A DNA stretch of 35,406 nt from Elusimicrobia bacterium GWC2_64_44 (GCA_001799845.1 MGUG01000015.1:1-35406), one strand, 5' to 3'. Counted from the stretch's first letter, positions 7,878 through 15,992 are shown. The notes: generated from the letters alone by a model not told the origin. Translations and numbers: made by a program.

Positions 7878-8777
7878 ATGATAACCGGACCTTTCCGCGC
7901 CGCCGTTCTACCGGCCCTGGCCGTCCTTCTTTTCGCGTCCGCCGCCGCCGCCGAGCCCGACAGCCGCGCCCGGCTGCAGGAACTCCAGGACTCCATCCGC
8001 TCGGGCAAGGCCCGCTGGACCGCCGGCGAAACCTCGGTCTCTAACCTTCCCGAAGAGGCTTGGGGCGGCCTGACCGGCCTGAACGCCACGCCTCCGACGG
8101 GCCCCCAGGCTCCGGAGCCGCCGGTCAAGTTCGTCCCGGCCGCCCTGGACTGGCGCGCCAACGGCGGCAATTTCGTCACCGCCCCCAAGCAGCAGGGCGG
8201 CTGCGGCTCCTGCTGGTCCTTCGCCATGACCGGCGCGCTGGAATCCTACGTGCTGCGCAAGCGCAACACCCCCGGCGCCGGCCTGGACCTCTCCGAGCAG
8301 GTCTATCTTTCCTGCAGCAGCGTGGGCAGCTGCAAGGGCGGCGCGCTGCTGCCGTTCTTCCTGGTCAGCGAAGGCCTCCCGGCGGAAACCGCTTATCCCT
8401 ACGCTGAAGAAGACGGCTCCTGCTCCGCCGCCGCGTCGGGCTGGGAAAGGACGGCGCACAAGATAGAAGGCTGGGGCATGGTCTGGCCGTCGCTGGGCAG
8501 GATCAAGGCCGCGCTCGCCCATTACGGCCCGCTGCCCACCTCCATGCAGGTCTACTCCGATTTCCTCAGCTACAAGTCCGGGGTCTATTCCCGCGTCGGC
8601 GGCAAGCGGGTGGGCGCCCACGCCGTGCTGCTGGTGGGCTACAACGACGCCGAGGAGTATTTCATCGTAAAGAACAGCTGGGGCACAGCCTGGGGCGAGG
8701 ACGGCTTTTTCAGGATAGACTACTCCCAGATGCACTCGCTGGTGGTCTTCGGCCTCACCACGGTGGCCTACTATTGA
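7878..8777 (+). CDS. Secreted papain-family (C1) cysteine peptidase
   Basis: 299 residues with a signal peptide ending near Ala25. A short linker/propeptide (about 26-85) is much smaller than a full I29 inhibitor domain. The mature domain begins near DWRANGG. Visible active-site elements: oxyanion Gln106 and nucleophile Cys112 in QGGCGSCWSFA, His248 in GAHAVLLVGY and Asn266 in VKNSWGTAWG. All are in canonical order, so the enzyme should be active. Further Cys residues (109, 146, 152, 182) suggest disulfides. It is exported to the periplasm or outside. No Shine-Dalgarno site; the promoter predicts leaderless translation. It is followed by a REP-like hairpin that can act as a terminator. Confidence 0.93.
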   Translation: MITGPFRAAVLPALAVLLFASAAAAEPDSRARLQELQDSIRSGKARWTAGETSVSNLPEEAWGGLTGLNATPPTGPQAPEPPVKFVPAALDWRANGGNFVTAPKQQGGCGSCWSFAMTGALESYVLRKRNTPGAGLDLSEQVYLSCSSVGSCKGGALLPFFLVSEGLPAETAYPYAEEDGSCSAAASGWERTAHKIEGWGMVWPSLGRIKAALAHYGPLPTSMQVYSDFLSYKSGVYSRVGGKRVGAHAVLLVGYNDAEEYFIVKNSWGTAWGEDGFFRIDYSQMHSLVVFGLTTVAYY

Positions 8778-8803
8778 GCGCAGAAAGAACCCCGCGGCCC
8801 CGC

Positions 8804-8848
8804 AGCGTCCCCATATATTTCATAAAATATAGGGGACGCTTCTTTTTC
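8804..8848 (+). terminator. REP-like hairpin acting as terminator between the C1 peptidase and gpmI
   Basis: Arms AGCGTCCCC-A-TATATTT and AAATATA-GGGGACGCT pair over 16 bp with one bulged A and loop CATA, followed directly by TCTTTTT. The right arm TAGGGGACGCT recurs at 15993-16003 and resembles the GGGGACAG elements around the RAYT gene. It is therefore probably a REP-type palindrome serving as a terminator. Its AT-rich core (TAAAAT at 8823) could also supply a -10 for gpmI. Confidence 0.65.
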
Positions 8849-8864
8849 GACCCGAGGTGCATAT

Positions 8865-10421
8865 ATGGCTAAAAACAAAGTTCTCCTGATCATCCGCGAC
8901 GGCTGGGGCATAGCCAAGCCGGACAAGTTCAACGCCGTGGCCAACGCCAAAAAGCCCAACATGGACCGCTACCTGAAGACCTATCCCAACACCGTGCTCG
9001 AACCCTCCGGCGAGGCCGTAGGCCTGCCCAAGGGCTACCAGGGCTCCTCCGAGGTCGGCCACCTCAACATCGGCGCCGGCCGCATAGTCATCCAGGAGCT
9101 CAAGCGCATCAAGGACATGATAGAGGACGGCACTTTCTTCGGCCGCCCCGCCCTCAAAGCCGCCCTGGACAACTGCGTGGCGAAGGGTTCCGCCCTCCAT
9201 TTGATGGGCCTGGTGCAGGACGAGGGCGTGCACGCCCACCAGGACCACCTGTACTCCATCATGCGCGAAGCCAAGAAGCTCGGCATAAAGAAGGTCTGGG
9301 TCCACTTCTTCGCCGACGGCCGCGACACGCCGCCCCGCTCCGCCCTCGCCTTCATGAAGATGCTCGACGAGGTGATCAAAGAGGTCGGCAACGCCGCCGT
9401 GGGCACCATCATGGGCCGCTACTACGCCATGGACCGCGGCGAGAAGTGGTCTCTCACCGACTCTACTTATAACACCATCACCAAAGGAGAAGGCGCCCGC
9501 GCCGCCTCCGCCGAAGCGGCCCTCACCGCCGCCTACGCCACGCTCAAGAACCCCAACGGCCAGCCCATCGTGGACGAGTACATCCCCCCGACGGTGATAG
9601 AGGGCTACCCCGGCATGAAGGACGGCGATTCCGTAGTGCATTTCAACTTCCGCCAGGACCGCGCCATCCAGCTCACCAAGTGTTTCGTCGAGGACAATTA
9701 CCCCGGCAAGCGCTGGAAGAAGCTGGACGTGGTGTACTGCGGCCTCACGCGCTACTACGACGAGTTCAAGTTCAGCGCGCTGCCGCCCATGGACGAGGGC
9801 GGCGGCATGAACGACCTGCTGGGCCAGGTCATCTCCGAGCGCGGCCTCAAACAGCTGCGCCTCGCCGAGACGCAGAAGTTCAAGCACGTCACTTCCTTCT
9901 TCGACGGCAAGCGCACCGAGCCCTACAAGGACGAGCACCAGGAAGAGATGAAGGGCCACTGGGACCCTTCCAGCTTCGGCGAGCATCCCGAGATGGACGC
10001 CCCCGAGGTCCGCGAGCGCGCCCTCAGGGAGATCGCCTCGGAGCAGTACGATTTCATCCTGGTCAACTTCGCCAACTGCGACATGGTGGGCCACACCGGC
10101 ATCTACGAGGCCACGGTGAAAGCCGTGGAGATAGTGGACGAATCGGTCGGGATGCTGACGGACGAGGCCCTCAAGCACGGCTACACCGTGATGATCAGCT
10201 CCGACCACGGCAACGCCGAGGAGATGTGGGACTACAAGATCGACATGCCCAAGACCTCCCACACCACCAACCCCGTGGAGTTCATCTATATAGCCCGCGA
10301 CGCCGCCGGCGTGAAGCTGCGCCCGCACGGCATCCTCTCCGACATCGCCCCTACTGTGCTGGAGGTGCTGGGCCTGCAGCAGCCGGAGGCCATGACCTCG
10401 GAGTCGCTGTTTGTTCATTAA
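8865..10421 (+). CDS. gpmI: 2,3-bisphosphoglycerate-independent phosphoglycerate mutase
   Basis: 518 residues, the normal length of the family. It interconverts 3- and 2-phosphoglycerate in glycolysis/gluconeogenesis, in the cytoplasm, using two Mn ions. Metal and nucleophile motifs are present: Asp12 in RDGWG, the phospho-Ser62 in GSSEVGHLNIGAGR, NFRQDRA, NFANCDMVGHTG and SSDHGNAEEM. The start follows a CGAGGTG ribosome site. It is the first gene of a compact operon, and its last 11 bases overlap the following gene. No clear independent promoter lies between the preceding hairpin and the start. Confidence 0.97.
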   Translation: MAKNKVLLIIRDGWGIAKPDKFNAVANAKKPNMDRYLKTYPNTVLEPSGEAVGLPKGYQGSSEVGHLNIGAGRIVIQELKRIKDMIEDGTFFGRPALKAALDNCVAKGSALHLMGLVQDEGVHAHQDHLYSIMREAKKLGIKKVWVHFFADGRDTPPRSALAFMKMLDEVIKEVGNAAVGTIMGRYYAMDRGEKWSLTDSTYNTITKGEGARAASAEAALTAAYATLKNPNGQPIVDEYIPPTVIEGYPGMKDGDSVVHFNFRQDRAIQLTKCFVEDNYPGKRWKKLDVVYCGLTRYYDEFKFSALPPMDEGGGMNDLLGQVISERGLKQLRLAETQKFKHVTSFFDGKRTEPYKDEHQEEMKGHWDPSSFGEHPEMDAPEVRERALREIASEQYDFILVNFANCDMVGHTGIYEATVKAVEIVDESVGMLTDEALKHGYTVMISSDHGNAEEMWDYKIDMPKTSHTTNPVEFIYIARDAAGVKLRPHGILSDIAPTVLEVLGLQQPEAMTSESLFVH

Positions 10422-10629
10422 GCTGAGGGTGCATCCCGACGAGCGCAGGGACAAGATAGTAAAGAAAGCCGCCGACGCCTACGAGGTCTGGACCAAGGCC
10501 CCGCCCGAGCGGGGCCTGGCCAACGCCTCCGCGATCCGGCTGCTCTCGCTGCAGCTGGGCGTGGACGCCAAGCGCATCCTGCTCATCAAGGGCGCGACCT
10601 CGCCGGCCAAGATAGTTAAAGTGATATAA
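10411..10629 (+). CDS. DUF167/YggU family protein
   Basis: 72 residues beginning at a TTG codon inside the end of gpmI (11-nt overlap), so it is probably translationally coupled. The sequence KLRVHPDERRDKI ... APPERGLANASAIRLLS ... LIKGATSPAKIVKV matches the small alpha/beta DUF167 (YggU) family, including the PPxxGxAN motif. The molecular role of this family is unknown. Its stop codon overlaps the TATAAT of the next gene. An in-frame ATG start is not available, which supports TTG. Confidence 0.88.
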   Translation: MFIKLRVHPDERRDKIVKKAADAYEVWTKAPPERGLANASAIRLLSLQLGVDAKRILLIKGATSPAKIVKVI

Positions 10630-10630
10630 T
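10625..10630 (+). promoter_or_regulatory. -10 element (TATAAT), leaderless start of the DsbA-like gene
   Basis: A perfect TATAAT overlaps the stop codon of the DUF167 gene and ends 6 nt before ATG 10637. It could start a second, leaderless transcript inside the operon. No -35 is visible. Confidence 0.5.
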
Positions 10631-10636
10631 TTTTCT

Positions 10637-11284
10637 ATGGACCAGAAAAAAGCGCGCCTGGCGGCGTTAGCCGGGCTGATCATCTTCTCCTCCACGATCG
10701 CCGTGCTGCTGGCGCGGCAGTTCAACCTGGGCCCTGTGCGCCCTGCCCCCGACTTCCGCACCTTCGGCCCGGCCGACGCGCCCGTGCAGATCTACGAATA
10801 CACCGATTTCGCCTGCCCGGCCTGCCGCCACGCCGCCGGCAAGCTCGACGAGATGATCAAGGTCTTCGGCCCCGGCCTGCGCGTCTCTTTCAAGCATTAC
10901 CCGCTGCTCAACATCCACCCCTGGTCGCTCCACGCGGCGGCCTACGCCGACTGCGCCGGCGCGCAGGGCAAATTCAAGGAGTACGCCGCGCTGCTGTTCG
11001 AGGGCCAGGAAAACTGGGGGCCCGCCAAGGCCGAGGGCGGCGAACCGAAAGAATTCGCCGAGTACGCCCGCAAGCTGGGCCTGGACTGGCCGCAGATGCT
11101 GGCCTGCTCCAACGACCCCGAGACGCTCAAGACCCTGAAGCTCGACATCGCCGAGGCGGACCTGAAAGGCGTCAACGCCACGCCGACCTTCTTCGTCAAC
11201 GGCGCCCGCGCCGTGGGCTCCGGCCAGCTGCTGGACCAGGCGCAAAAATTCGACAACCTGCTGCGCAAGGCGGCCAAGCCATGA
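10637..11284 (+). CDS. DsbA-like thioredoxin-fold thiol oxidoreductase, membrane-anchored
   Basis: 215 residues. An N-terminal hydrophobic anchor (about 8-26) is followed by a DsbA/DsbG-type thioredoxin fold with active-site Cys60 and Cys63 in FACPACRHAA and the cis-Pro loop NATPTFFVNG. It should catalyse disulfide formation or isomerisation in periplasmic proteins, which suits the many Cys-containing secreted proteins of this window. ATGA overlap with the next gene (a MauE/DoxX membrane protein) suggests they work as a redox pair. No Shine-Dalgarno sequence; see the promoter at 10625. Confidence 0.92.
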   Translation: MDQKKARLAALAGLIIFSSTIAVLLARQFNLGPVRPAPDFRTFGPADAPVQIYEYTDFACPACRHAAGKLDEMIKVFGPGLRVSFKHYPLLNIHPWSLHAAAYADCAGAQGKFKEYAALLFEGQENWGPAKAEGGEPKEFAEYARKLGLDWPQMLACSNDPETLKTLKLDIAEADLKGVNATPTFFVNGARAVGSGQLLDQAQKFDNLLRKAAKP

Positions 11285-11739
11285 ACCAGAAACCCGGCCC
11301 CAAAGAACTGCTCGGCCTGCTCGCGCGCCTGGCCGTGGGCGGCGTCTTCATCTACGCCGGCCTGCTCAAGGCGCTGGCCCCCGCCGAGGAATTCGCCTAC
11401 GCGATAGAGAGCTACAAGGTGATCAACTCCCAGCTCTCGCTCTACTCTGCCTACCTCACGCCCTGGCTGGAGCTCTGGGCGGGCCTGCTGCTGGCCTGCG
11501 GCGTCTTTACCCGGCTCAACGTGCTGTTCACCGGCGCCATGCTGGTCTTCTTCGAGCTGATGCTCGGGCAGGCGTGGCTGCGCGGCCTGCCCATCACCTC
11601 CTGCGGCTGCTTCGGCAGCGGCGGCTCCAATTCCATCGGCTGGGAATTCTCCCAGAACCTGCTGTTCCTCGCGCTGGCCTGGCTGGCCTGGAAATACGGC
11701 CGCGCGTGGTCCGCCGACGAGTGGGTGGAAAAGGCATGA
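11281..11739 (+). CDS. MauE/DoxX-family membrane protein, probable redox partner of the DsbA-like protein
   Basis: 152 residues with four hydrophobic helices (about 9-30, 56-74, 78-100, 121-140). The first helix has the ARLAVGGVFIYAGLLK pattern of MauE/DoxX proteins, and the motif SCGCFG near residue 110 gives the paired cysteines typical of MauE. It starts within the stop codon of the thioredoxin gene (ATGA) and ends in the same way with the next gene. By analogy with methylamine-utilisation MauE/MauD it may pass electrons between quinone and the thioredoxin partner; this is inference. Confidence 0.85.
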   Translation: MNQKPGPKELLGLLARLAVGGVFIYAGLLKALAPAEEFAYAIESYKVINSQLSLYSAYLTPWLELWAGLLLACGVFTRLNVLFTGAMLVFFELMLGQAWLRGLPITSCGCFGSGGSNSIGWEFSQNLLFLALAWLAWKYGRAWSADEWVEKA

Positions 11740-12560
11740 CCAGGCTGCTCCTGGCCGCGGCGCTGCTGTGCGCCGCCCCGGCGGCCGACGCCCGGCTCTA
11801 CGAGGCCGCGGCCAAGGCCAAAGCGGCCTGGATGACGGTCTCCTCCATCAAGACCGGGCAGGAGTACTACCTCGAGGTGGCGCAGGACGGCCAGGCCGTC
11901 ATGCGAGAGGAAACCTCCAAGAGCGTGCTCACGCGCCGCGGCGCCATCAAGCCCTTCCTGGCCAAGGACTTCTTCCGCGAGATCGAGAATTCCGAGATCA
12001 TCAATTCCCAGAACGTGAAGCAGAGCAAGATGGTGTTCTACCGCGGCGACATGCTGAAGGTCTCCGCCTACATCAGCGGCGAGCTGACCCGCACGGTGGC
12101 GCCGCTCAACAATTTCGGCGAGGCCTTCTCCTACGCCTTCGGCGAGGTCAAGAAGGCCGTGGCGGCGCTGCCGCAGGAGAGCAAGCTGCGCGCCTTCCTG
12201 CGCGCCGAGCCGGTGGAGGGCGACGAGCTGGCCTCCTACCGCGACAAGGTCTCCGCGGACGGCGAGCTGAAGGTCCTGGAGACGGCCGAGCTGCAGAAGG
12301 TGCGTGAGCTGATGGCCGCCATCAAGGAGCCGTTCCGCCTGGTCCCGATAGAGAACGAGGAGCGGCTGCGCGTGCTGCAGGAGTTCATCACCAGCCGCCA
12401 GCTCTACGGCCTGCGGACCCTGTTCTACCTCACCAGCACGCGCGGCACCTACAAGCTGCAGGTGCTCGATACAGCGCGCACGCAGGCCCCCGAGCGGAAG
12501 AAAGCGCCGGCCGCGGCGCCTAAAAAAGCCAAGGCGTCCCCCGCCACAAAGAAGCGCTGA
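11736..12560 (+). CDS. Unknown exported protein of the DsbA-MauE operon
   Basis: 274 residues, start fixed by an ATGA overlap with the MauE gene. Signal peptide MTRLLLAAALLCAAPAADA. The mature part is alpha/beta, charged and without Cys, so it is not itself a thiol substrate. The C-terminal tail (from about 248) is Lys/Ala/Pro-rich (PERKKAPAAAPKKAKASPATKKR), probably disordered and able to bind an acidic surface or nucleic acid. I recognise no family. Position in a four-gene overlapping run suggests a role linked to envelope protein oxidation. Confidence 0.8.
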   Translation: MTRLLLAAALLCAAPAADARLYEAAAKAKAAWMTVSSIKTGQEYYLEVAQDGQAVMREETSKSVLTRRGAIKPFLAKDFFREIENSEIINSQNVKQSKMVFYRGDMLKVSAYISGELTRTVAPLNNFGEAFSYAFGEVKKAVAALPQESKLRAFLRAEPVEGDELASYRDKVSADGELKVLETAELQKVRELMAAIKEPFRLVPIENEERLRVLQEFITSRQLYGLRTLFYLTSTRGTYKLQVLDTARTQAPERKKAPAAAPKKAKASPATKKR

Positions 12561-12576
12561 CCCCGATTTTTTTTGT

Positions 12577-12582
12577 TAGAAT
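12577..12582 (+). promoter_or_regulatory. -10 element (TAGAAT), leaderless start of the response regulator
   Basis: TAGAAT ends 6 nt before the ATG at 12589. No ribosome site precedes the gene. A T run lies just upstream; no good -35. Confidence 0.45.
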
Positions 12583-12588
12583 AAACCT

Positions 12589-13005
12589 ATGGCCGACGAA
12601 CCCAGGATCAAGGTAGTTGCGGTAGACGACGATGAGACCATCCTCGAGATCTACGAGACGGGCCTCGCCTCCGAAGGCTTCGAGGTGCGGACCTTCTCGG
12701 ACCCCAAGAAGGCCCGGGAGTTCTTCTCCAACGCCAAACCCGGCGAGCTCCCCGACGTGATTCTCATGGACATCATGATGCCGGGCGTGGACGGCATCAG
12801 CCTGATGGGCGACATCCGCGGCAAGGAGAGCGCCGCCCATGTGCCCATCATCGCGGTCAGCGGCCTCAACGACGCGGCCACCCTTAACGACGCGTTGCTG
12901 TTCGGCGCCATGGACTACATGGTAAAGCCCTTCGACCTGGACTCGCTATCGGCCAAGGTGAAGAAAGCCGCCGAACTCTCCCGCAAGCGCGCCCCCAAAC
13001 CCTGA
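12589..13005 (+). CDS. Single-domain response regulator (CheY-like)
   Basis: 138 residues consisting of one receiver domain. The acidic triad AVDDDE (12-16), phospho-acceptor Asp61 in VILMDIMMPG, the switch Ser in IIAVSGL and the conserved Lys in DYMVKPFD are all present, so it should be phosphorylatable. No output domain. It may be the partner of an orphan kinase such as the one at 4617-6602; that link is inference. The gene is followed by a strong terminator and has its own leaderless-type -10. Confidence 0.95.
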   Translation: MADEPRIKVVAVDDDETILEIYETGLASEGFEVRTFSDPKKAREFFSNAKPGELPDVILMDIMMPGVDGISLMGDIRGKESAAHVPIIAVSGLNDAATLNDALLFGAMDYMVKPFDLDSLSAKVKKAAELSRKRAPKP

Positions 13006-13022
13006 TCCGCGCCATTCGCGCG

Positions 13023-13054
13023 AAAATCCGGCCCCCCGCGGCCGGATTTTTTTT
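13023..13054 (+). terminator. Rho-independent terminator
   Basis: Arms AAAATCCGGCC and GGCCGGATTTT (11 bp, loop CCCCGC), then a T run, just after the response regulator. Confidence 0.92.
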
Positions 13055-13060
13055 GGCTAT

Positions 13061-13090
13061 TTGCAGCCCCCCCCGCATTTATAATAATAT
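13061..13090 (+). promoter_or_regulatory. Putative sigma70 promoter of the polytopic membrane protein gene
   Basis: TTGCAG (13061-13066), 18 bp, TAATAT (13085-13090) within an AT-rich patch (13078-13102) that stands out in this GC-rich region. Ribosome site GGGGAGAA precedes ATG 13119. Confidence 0.4.
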
Positions 13091-13118
13091 AGTTAACATT
13101 CTATAGCCGGGGAGAATC

Positions 13119-14588
13119 ATGTTAAAGACATTACATACCGTATTCACTCAGAAGACTCACGAAGGCACCACGGAGCGGCTGCTGCAGCTCTCTTTCGGCT
13201 ACTTCGCCCTCTACGTGTTGACCGGCTTCCTTACCAAGTACTTCGACAAGGTGCTCGGCGTCGGCGGCACCACCTACACCGTCTTCAACACGATGGGCAG
13301 CATGCTCATCCCCACCGGCGTGGTGCTGGCCCTCGGCTGGTACAAGTTCAAGTCCACCACCTATACCAAGGTGCTCGGCTTCAGCATGCCGCTCGAATTC
13401 CTCTACATCGTCCCGTCCGGCCTCTGCACGGCCGTGGTCATCCCCACCACCACGCTGATGTACACCCTGCCCATCTCGGTGATGGTCGCCATGATCATCA
13501 TGCGCGCCAGCATCATCGTGATCAGCCGCCTCATCGACGAGGCCCAGATCCGCCAGGGCATCCTGACCAAGAAGGTCTACTGGGAAGAGAACCTCGCCGT
13601 GGTCATCGCACTGGGCGCGGTGGCGCTGCAGATGCTCAACTTCAAGGGCGCGGCCGCGGCGGCCCAGGCCTCCGGGATCGGGTCCTTCATCCCGGCCCTC
13701 TTCGTGATGGACAAGGCCAACTTCGACTTCCTCGGCAACGCGGCCGCGGTGACGATCCTGACCTTCTACCTCATCGCCTACACCATCCGCATCTACATCA
13801 TGAATTACTACAAGAACACCCGGCCCAAGGGCGCCATCTACGACACCAAGGGGTTCTTCGCCATCGAGCAGGTCACCTCCTTCTCGGCGCTGGTGATCGC
13901 CGGCCTGATCTTCTTCCATGTGGTCAATAAGCCGGCGGATACCCCGTTCGCGCCGGCCGCGCCCGCCGTGACCGTCGCCGCCGACGCCGCGCCAGAGCTG
14001 AAGGCCCTGGCCGACTCCGCCGCCGCCGCAGAGGCTCTGCTGGTCACCGACGCCGTCAAGTTCACCCCCGAAGAGCGCGGGGCCGCCGAGGCCGCGCTGG
14101 CCGCCGCCGCGCCGCTGCTGGCCGACGGCAAGGCCAAGCCCGAGGAACTTACCGCCGCCGCGGCCGCCCTCGACAAGCCCGTGAAGGACGTGAAGCGCTC
14201 CTTCAAGTTCCAGTTCTCCAACGCCTTCAAGAACGTCCCGGACCGCTGGAAGCTCACCATGACCTCCGGCCTGCCGTTCGGCATCGCCGCGTTCTTCTCG
14301 GTGTTCCTGTTCATGTTCAAGGGCCGCACCGCGACGTTCGCCGGCCTGGTGAACCGCCTGACCTCGCTCATCGCCGGCACCGTGGCCACGCTGTTCGTGT
14401 TCTGGATCATCCCCGGCCAGAAGCTGCCCAAGACCGAGGACTGGGTGGGCCTGGTGCTGATGTTCATCGCCATCTACTTCATAGGCCGCTCCGAGAAGAA
14501 GCGCGCCTGCGAGCTGGCCAAGGCCCACGAGATAGAGCCCGAGAAGGACGACGAGATCTGCGCCCCCGCAGCGGCGCCCGCGAAGTAA
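13119..14588 (+). CDS. Polytopic inner-membrane protein, DMT-transporter-like, unknown
   Basis: 489 residues with about nine to ten hydrophobic helices. The N-terminal half (about 25-265) resembles a drug/metabolite-type transporter by hydropathy, and the C-terminal half (about 380-465) has further helices. In between (about 272-365) lies an Ala/Glu/Asp/Lys-rich soluble segment (VAADAAPELKALADSAAAAEALL ...), probably a helical hairpin. The C-terminal tail is charged and cytoplasmic. I do not recognise the family with confidence, and no catalytic motif is visible. It is followed 22 bp later by ugd on the same strand, so a link to sugar-nucleotide or cell-surface polysaccharide metabolism is possible but unproven. 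Confidence 0.7.
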   Translation: MLKTLHTVFTQKTHEGTTERLLQLSFGYFALYVLTGFLTKYFDKVLGVGGTTYTVFNTMGSMLIPTGVVLALGWYKFKSTTYTKVLGFSMPLEFLYIVPSGLCTAVVIPTTTLMYTLPISVMVAMIIMRASIIVISRLIDEAQIRQGILTKKVYWEENLAVVIALGAVALQMLNFKGAAAAAQASGIGSFIPALFVMDKANFDFLGNAAAVTILTFYLIAYTIRIYIMNYYKNTRPKGAIYDTKGFFAIEQVTSFSALVIAGLIFFHVVNKPADTPFAPAAPAVTVAADAAPELKALADSAAAAEALLVTDAVKFTPEERGAAEAALAAAAPLLADGKAKPEELTAAAAALDKPVKDVKRSFKFQFSNAFKNVPDRWKLTMTSGLPFGIAAFFSVFLFMFKGRTATFAGLVNRLTSLIAGTVATLFVFWIIPGQKLPKTEDWVGLVLMFIAIYFIGRSEKKRACELAKAHEIEPEKDDEICAPAAAPAK

Positions 14589-14610
14589 ACTTTAGAACAG
14601 GAGCAGCCTG

Positions 14611-15942
14611 ATGAAAAAGACCAAGAACGAAAAAGTGAATATCTGCATGGTTGGGGCCGGCTACGTAGGCCTGGTCAGCGGCGCCTGCCTGGCCGAGCTG
14701 GGCCACCGCGTCGTCTGCGTGGACAACGACCCCGCCAAGATCAAGATGCTGGAGAAGGGCGTAATGCCCATCTACGAGGACGACCTGGAGCGCGTCGTAA
14801 AGAAGAACGTGAAGGCCGGGCGCCTGCACTTCGCCAATTCCGTAAAGGAAGGCATGCACCACGGCGGCCACCGCGCCGAGGCCGTGTTCATCGCCGTCGG
14901 CACCCCTCCGCGCGAGGACGGCTCGGCCGACCTCTCCGCTATCGAGAAGGTGTCCGCCGAAGTCGCCAAGAACATGACCGACTACACGATCATCGTGGAA
15001 AAATCCACGGTGCCCGTGGCCACCTGCGACTGGATAGACAAGACCGTCAAGCGCTACAACAAGCACCATCTCCCCTTCGACGTGGCCTCCAACCCCGAGT
15101 TCCTGCGCGAAGGCACGGCGGTGTGGGACTTCCTGGAGCCCGACCGCGTGGTCGTGGGCGTTTCCTCCAAGCAGGCCGAGGAAGTGATGCGCCGCGTCTA
15201 CAAGCCCATGAAGGGCGCGCCGCTGGTGTTCACCAGCGTCAAGAGCGCCGAGCTCATCAAGCACGCCTCCAACTCGTTCCTGTCCACCAAGATCTCCTTC
15301 ATCAACGCGGTGGCCAACGTCTGCGAGAAGACCGGCGCCAACGTCGAGGATGTGGCCCGCGGCATGGGCCTCGACAAGCGCATCGGCGCCTCCTTCCTTA
15401 AGGCCGGCATCGGCTTCGGCGGCTTCTGTTTTCCCAAGGACCTCGAGGCCTTCTACTGGCTAAGCTCGCAGGTCGGCTACGACTTCGCCCTGCTCAAGAC
15501 CGTCAAGGACATCAACGAGGGCCAGAAGATGTGGCTGGTGAAGAAGGTGGAAGAGGAGCTGTGGAACCTGGAGGGCAAGACCGTGGCCCTGCTGGGCCTG
15601 GCCTTCAAGCCGGAGACCGACGACATGCGCTTCGCCCCGGTCATCGATATCATCCGCGAGCTCCTGAAGCGCGGCGCCAAGGTGCGCGGCTTCGACCCCA
15701 TCTCCCAGGAGAACGCGAAGAAATGCATAAAGGGCATCTACTTCGCGAAGGACGAATACGACTGCGTGAAGGGCGCGGACTGCGTCTGCCTGGTCACCGA
15801 GTGGAAGCAGTTCGGCAAGCTCGACCAGAAGAAGCTGCTCTCGCTGGTGGCCCACCCAACGATGGTGGACGGCCGCAACCTATACGAGCCCGCGAAGATG
15901 CGTGAGCTGGGCTGGACCTACAAGTCCGTCGGCAGGCCTTAA
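14611..15942 (+). CDS. ugd: UDP-glucose 6-dehydrogenase
   Basis: 443 residues. Converts UDP-glucose to UDP-glucuronate with two NAD+, feeding surface polysaccharide synthesis. N-terminal Rossmann motif GAGYVG (15-20), VGTPP (97-101), EKSTVP (130-135), NPEFLREG (161-168), catalytic Cys273 in GFGGFCFPKD and the C-terminal UDP-binding domain are all visible. The usual Ser before Cys273 is Phe (GGFCFPKD instead of GGSCFPKD), a tolerated-looking change. Ribosome site CAGGAGCAG. The gene probably shares the upstream promoter with the membrane protein and ends at a bidirectional terminator. Confidence 0.95.
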   Translation: MKKTKNEKVNICMVGAGYVGLVSGACLAELGHRVVCVDNDPAKIKMLEKGVMPIYEDDLERVVKKNVKAGRLHFANSVKEGMHHGGHRAEAVFIAVGTPPREDGSADLSAIEKVSAEVAKNMTDYTIIVEKSTVPVATCDWIDKTVKRYNKHHLPFDVASNPEFLREGTAVWDFLEPDRVVVGVSSKQAEEVMRRVYKPMKGAPLVFTSVKSAELIKHASNSFLSTKISFINAVANVCEKTGANVEDVARGMGLDKRIGASFLKAGIGFGGFCFPKDLEAFYWLSSQVGYDFALLKTVKDINEGQKMWLVKKVEEELWNLEGKTVALLGLAFKPETDDMRFAPVIDIIRELLKRGAKVRGFDPISQENAKKCIKGIYFAKDEYDCVKGADCVCLVTEWKQFGKLDQKKLLSLVAHPTMVDGRNLYEPAKMRELGWTYKSVGRP

Positions 15943-15958
15943 GCCTCCCGCCCATAAC

Positions 15959-15990
15959 AAAACCGGCCGGGTCTCCCCGGCCGGTTTTAT
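15959..15990. terminator. Bidirectional Rho-independent terminator between ugd and the S9 peptidase
   Basis: Arms AAAACCGGCCGGG and CCCGGCCGGTTTT (13 bp, loop TCTC). T-rich on both strands, placed between two convergent genes. Confidence 0.9.
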
Positions 15991-15992
15991 TT

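Noticed and set aside
13131-14528. 465-codon minus-strand frame opposite the polytopic membrane protein
   Set aside because: Antisense shadow; the plus strand has clear membrane helices, a ribosome site and a promoter.
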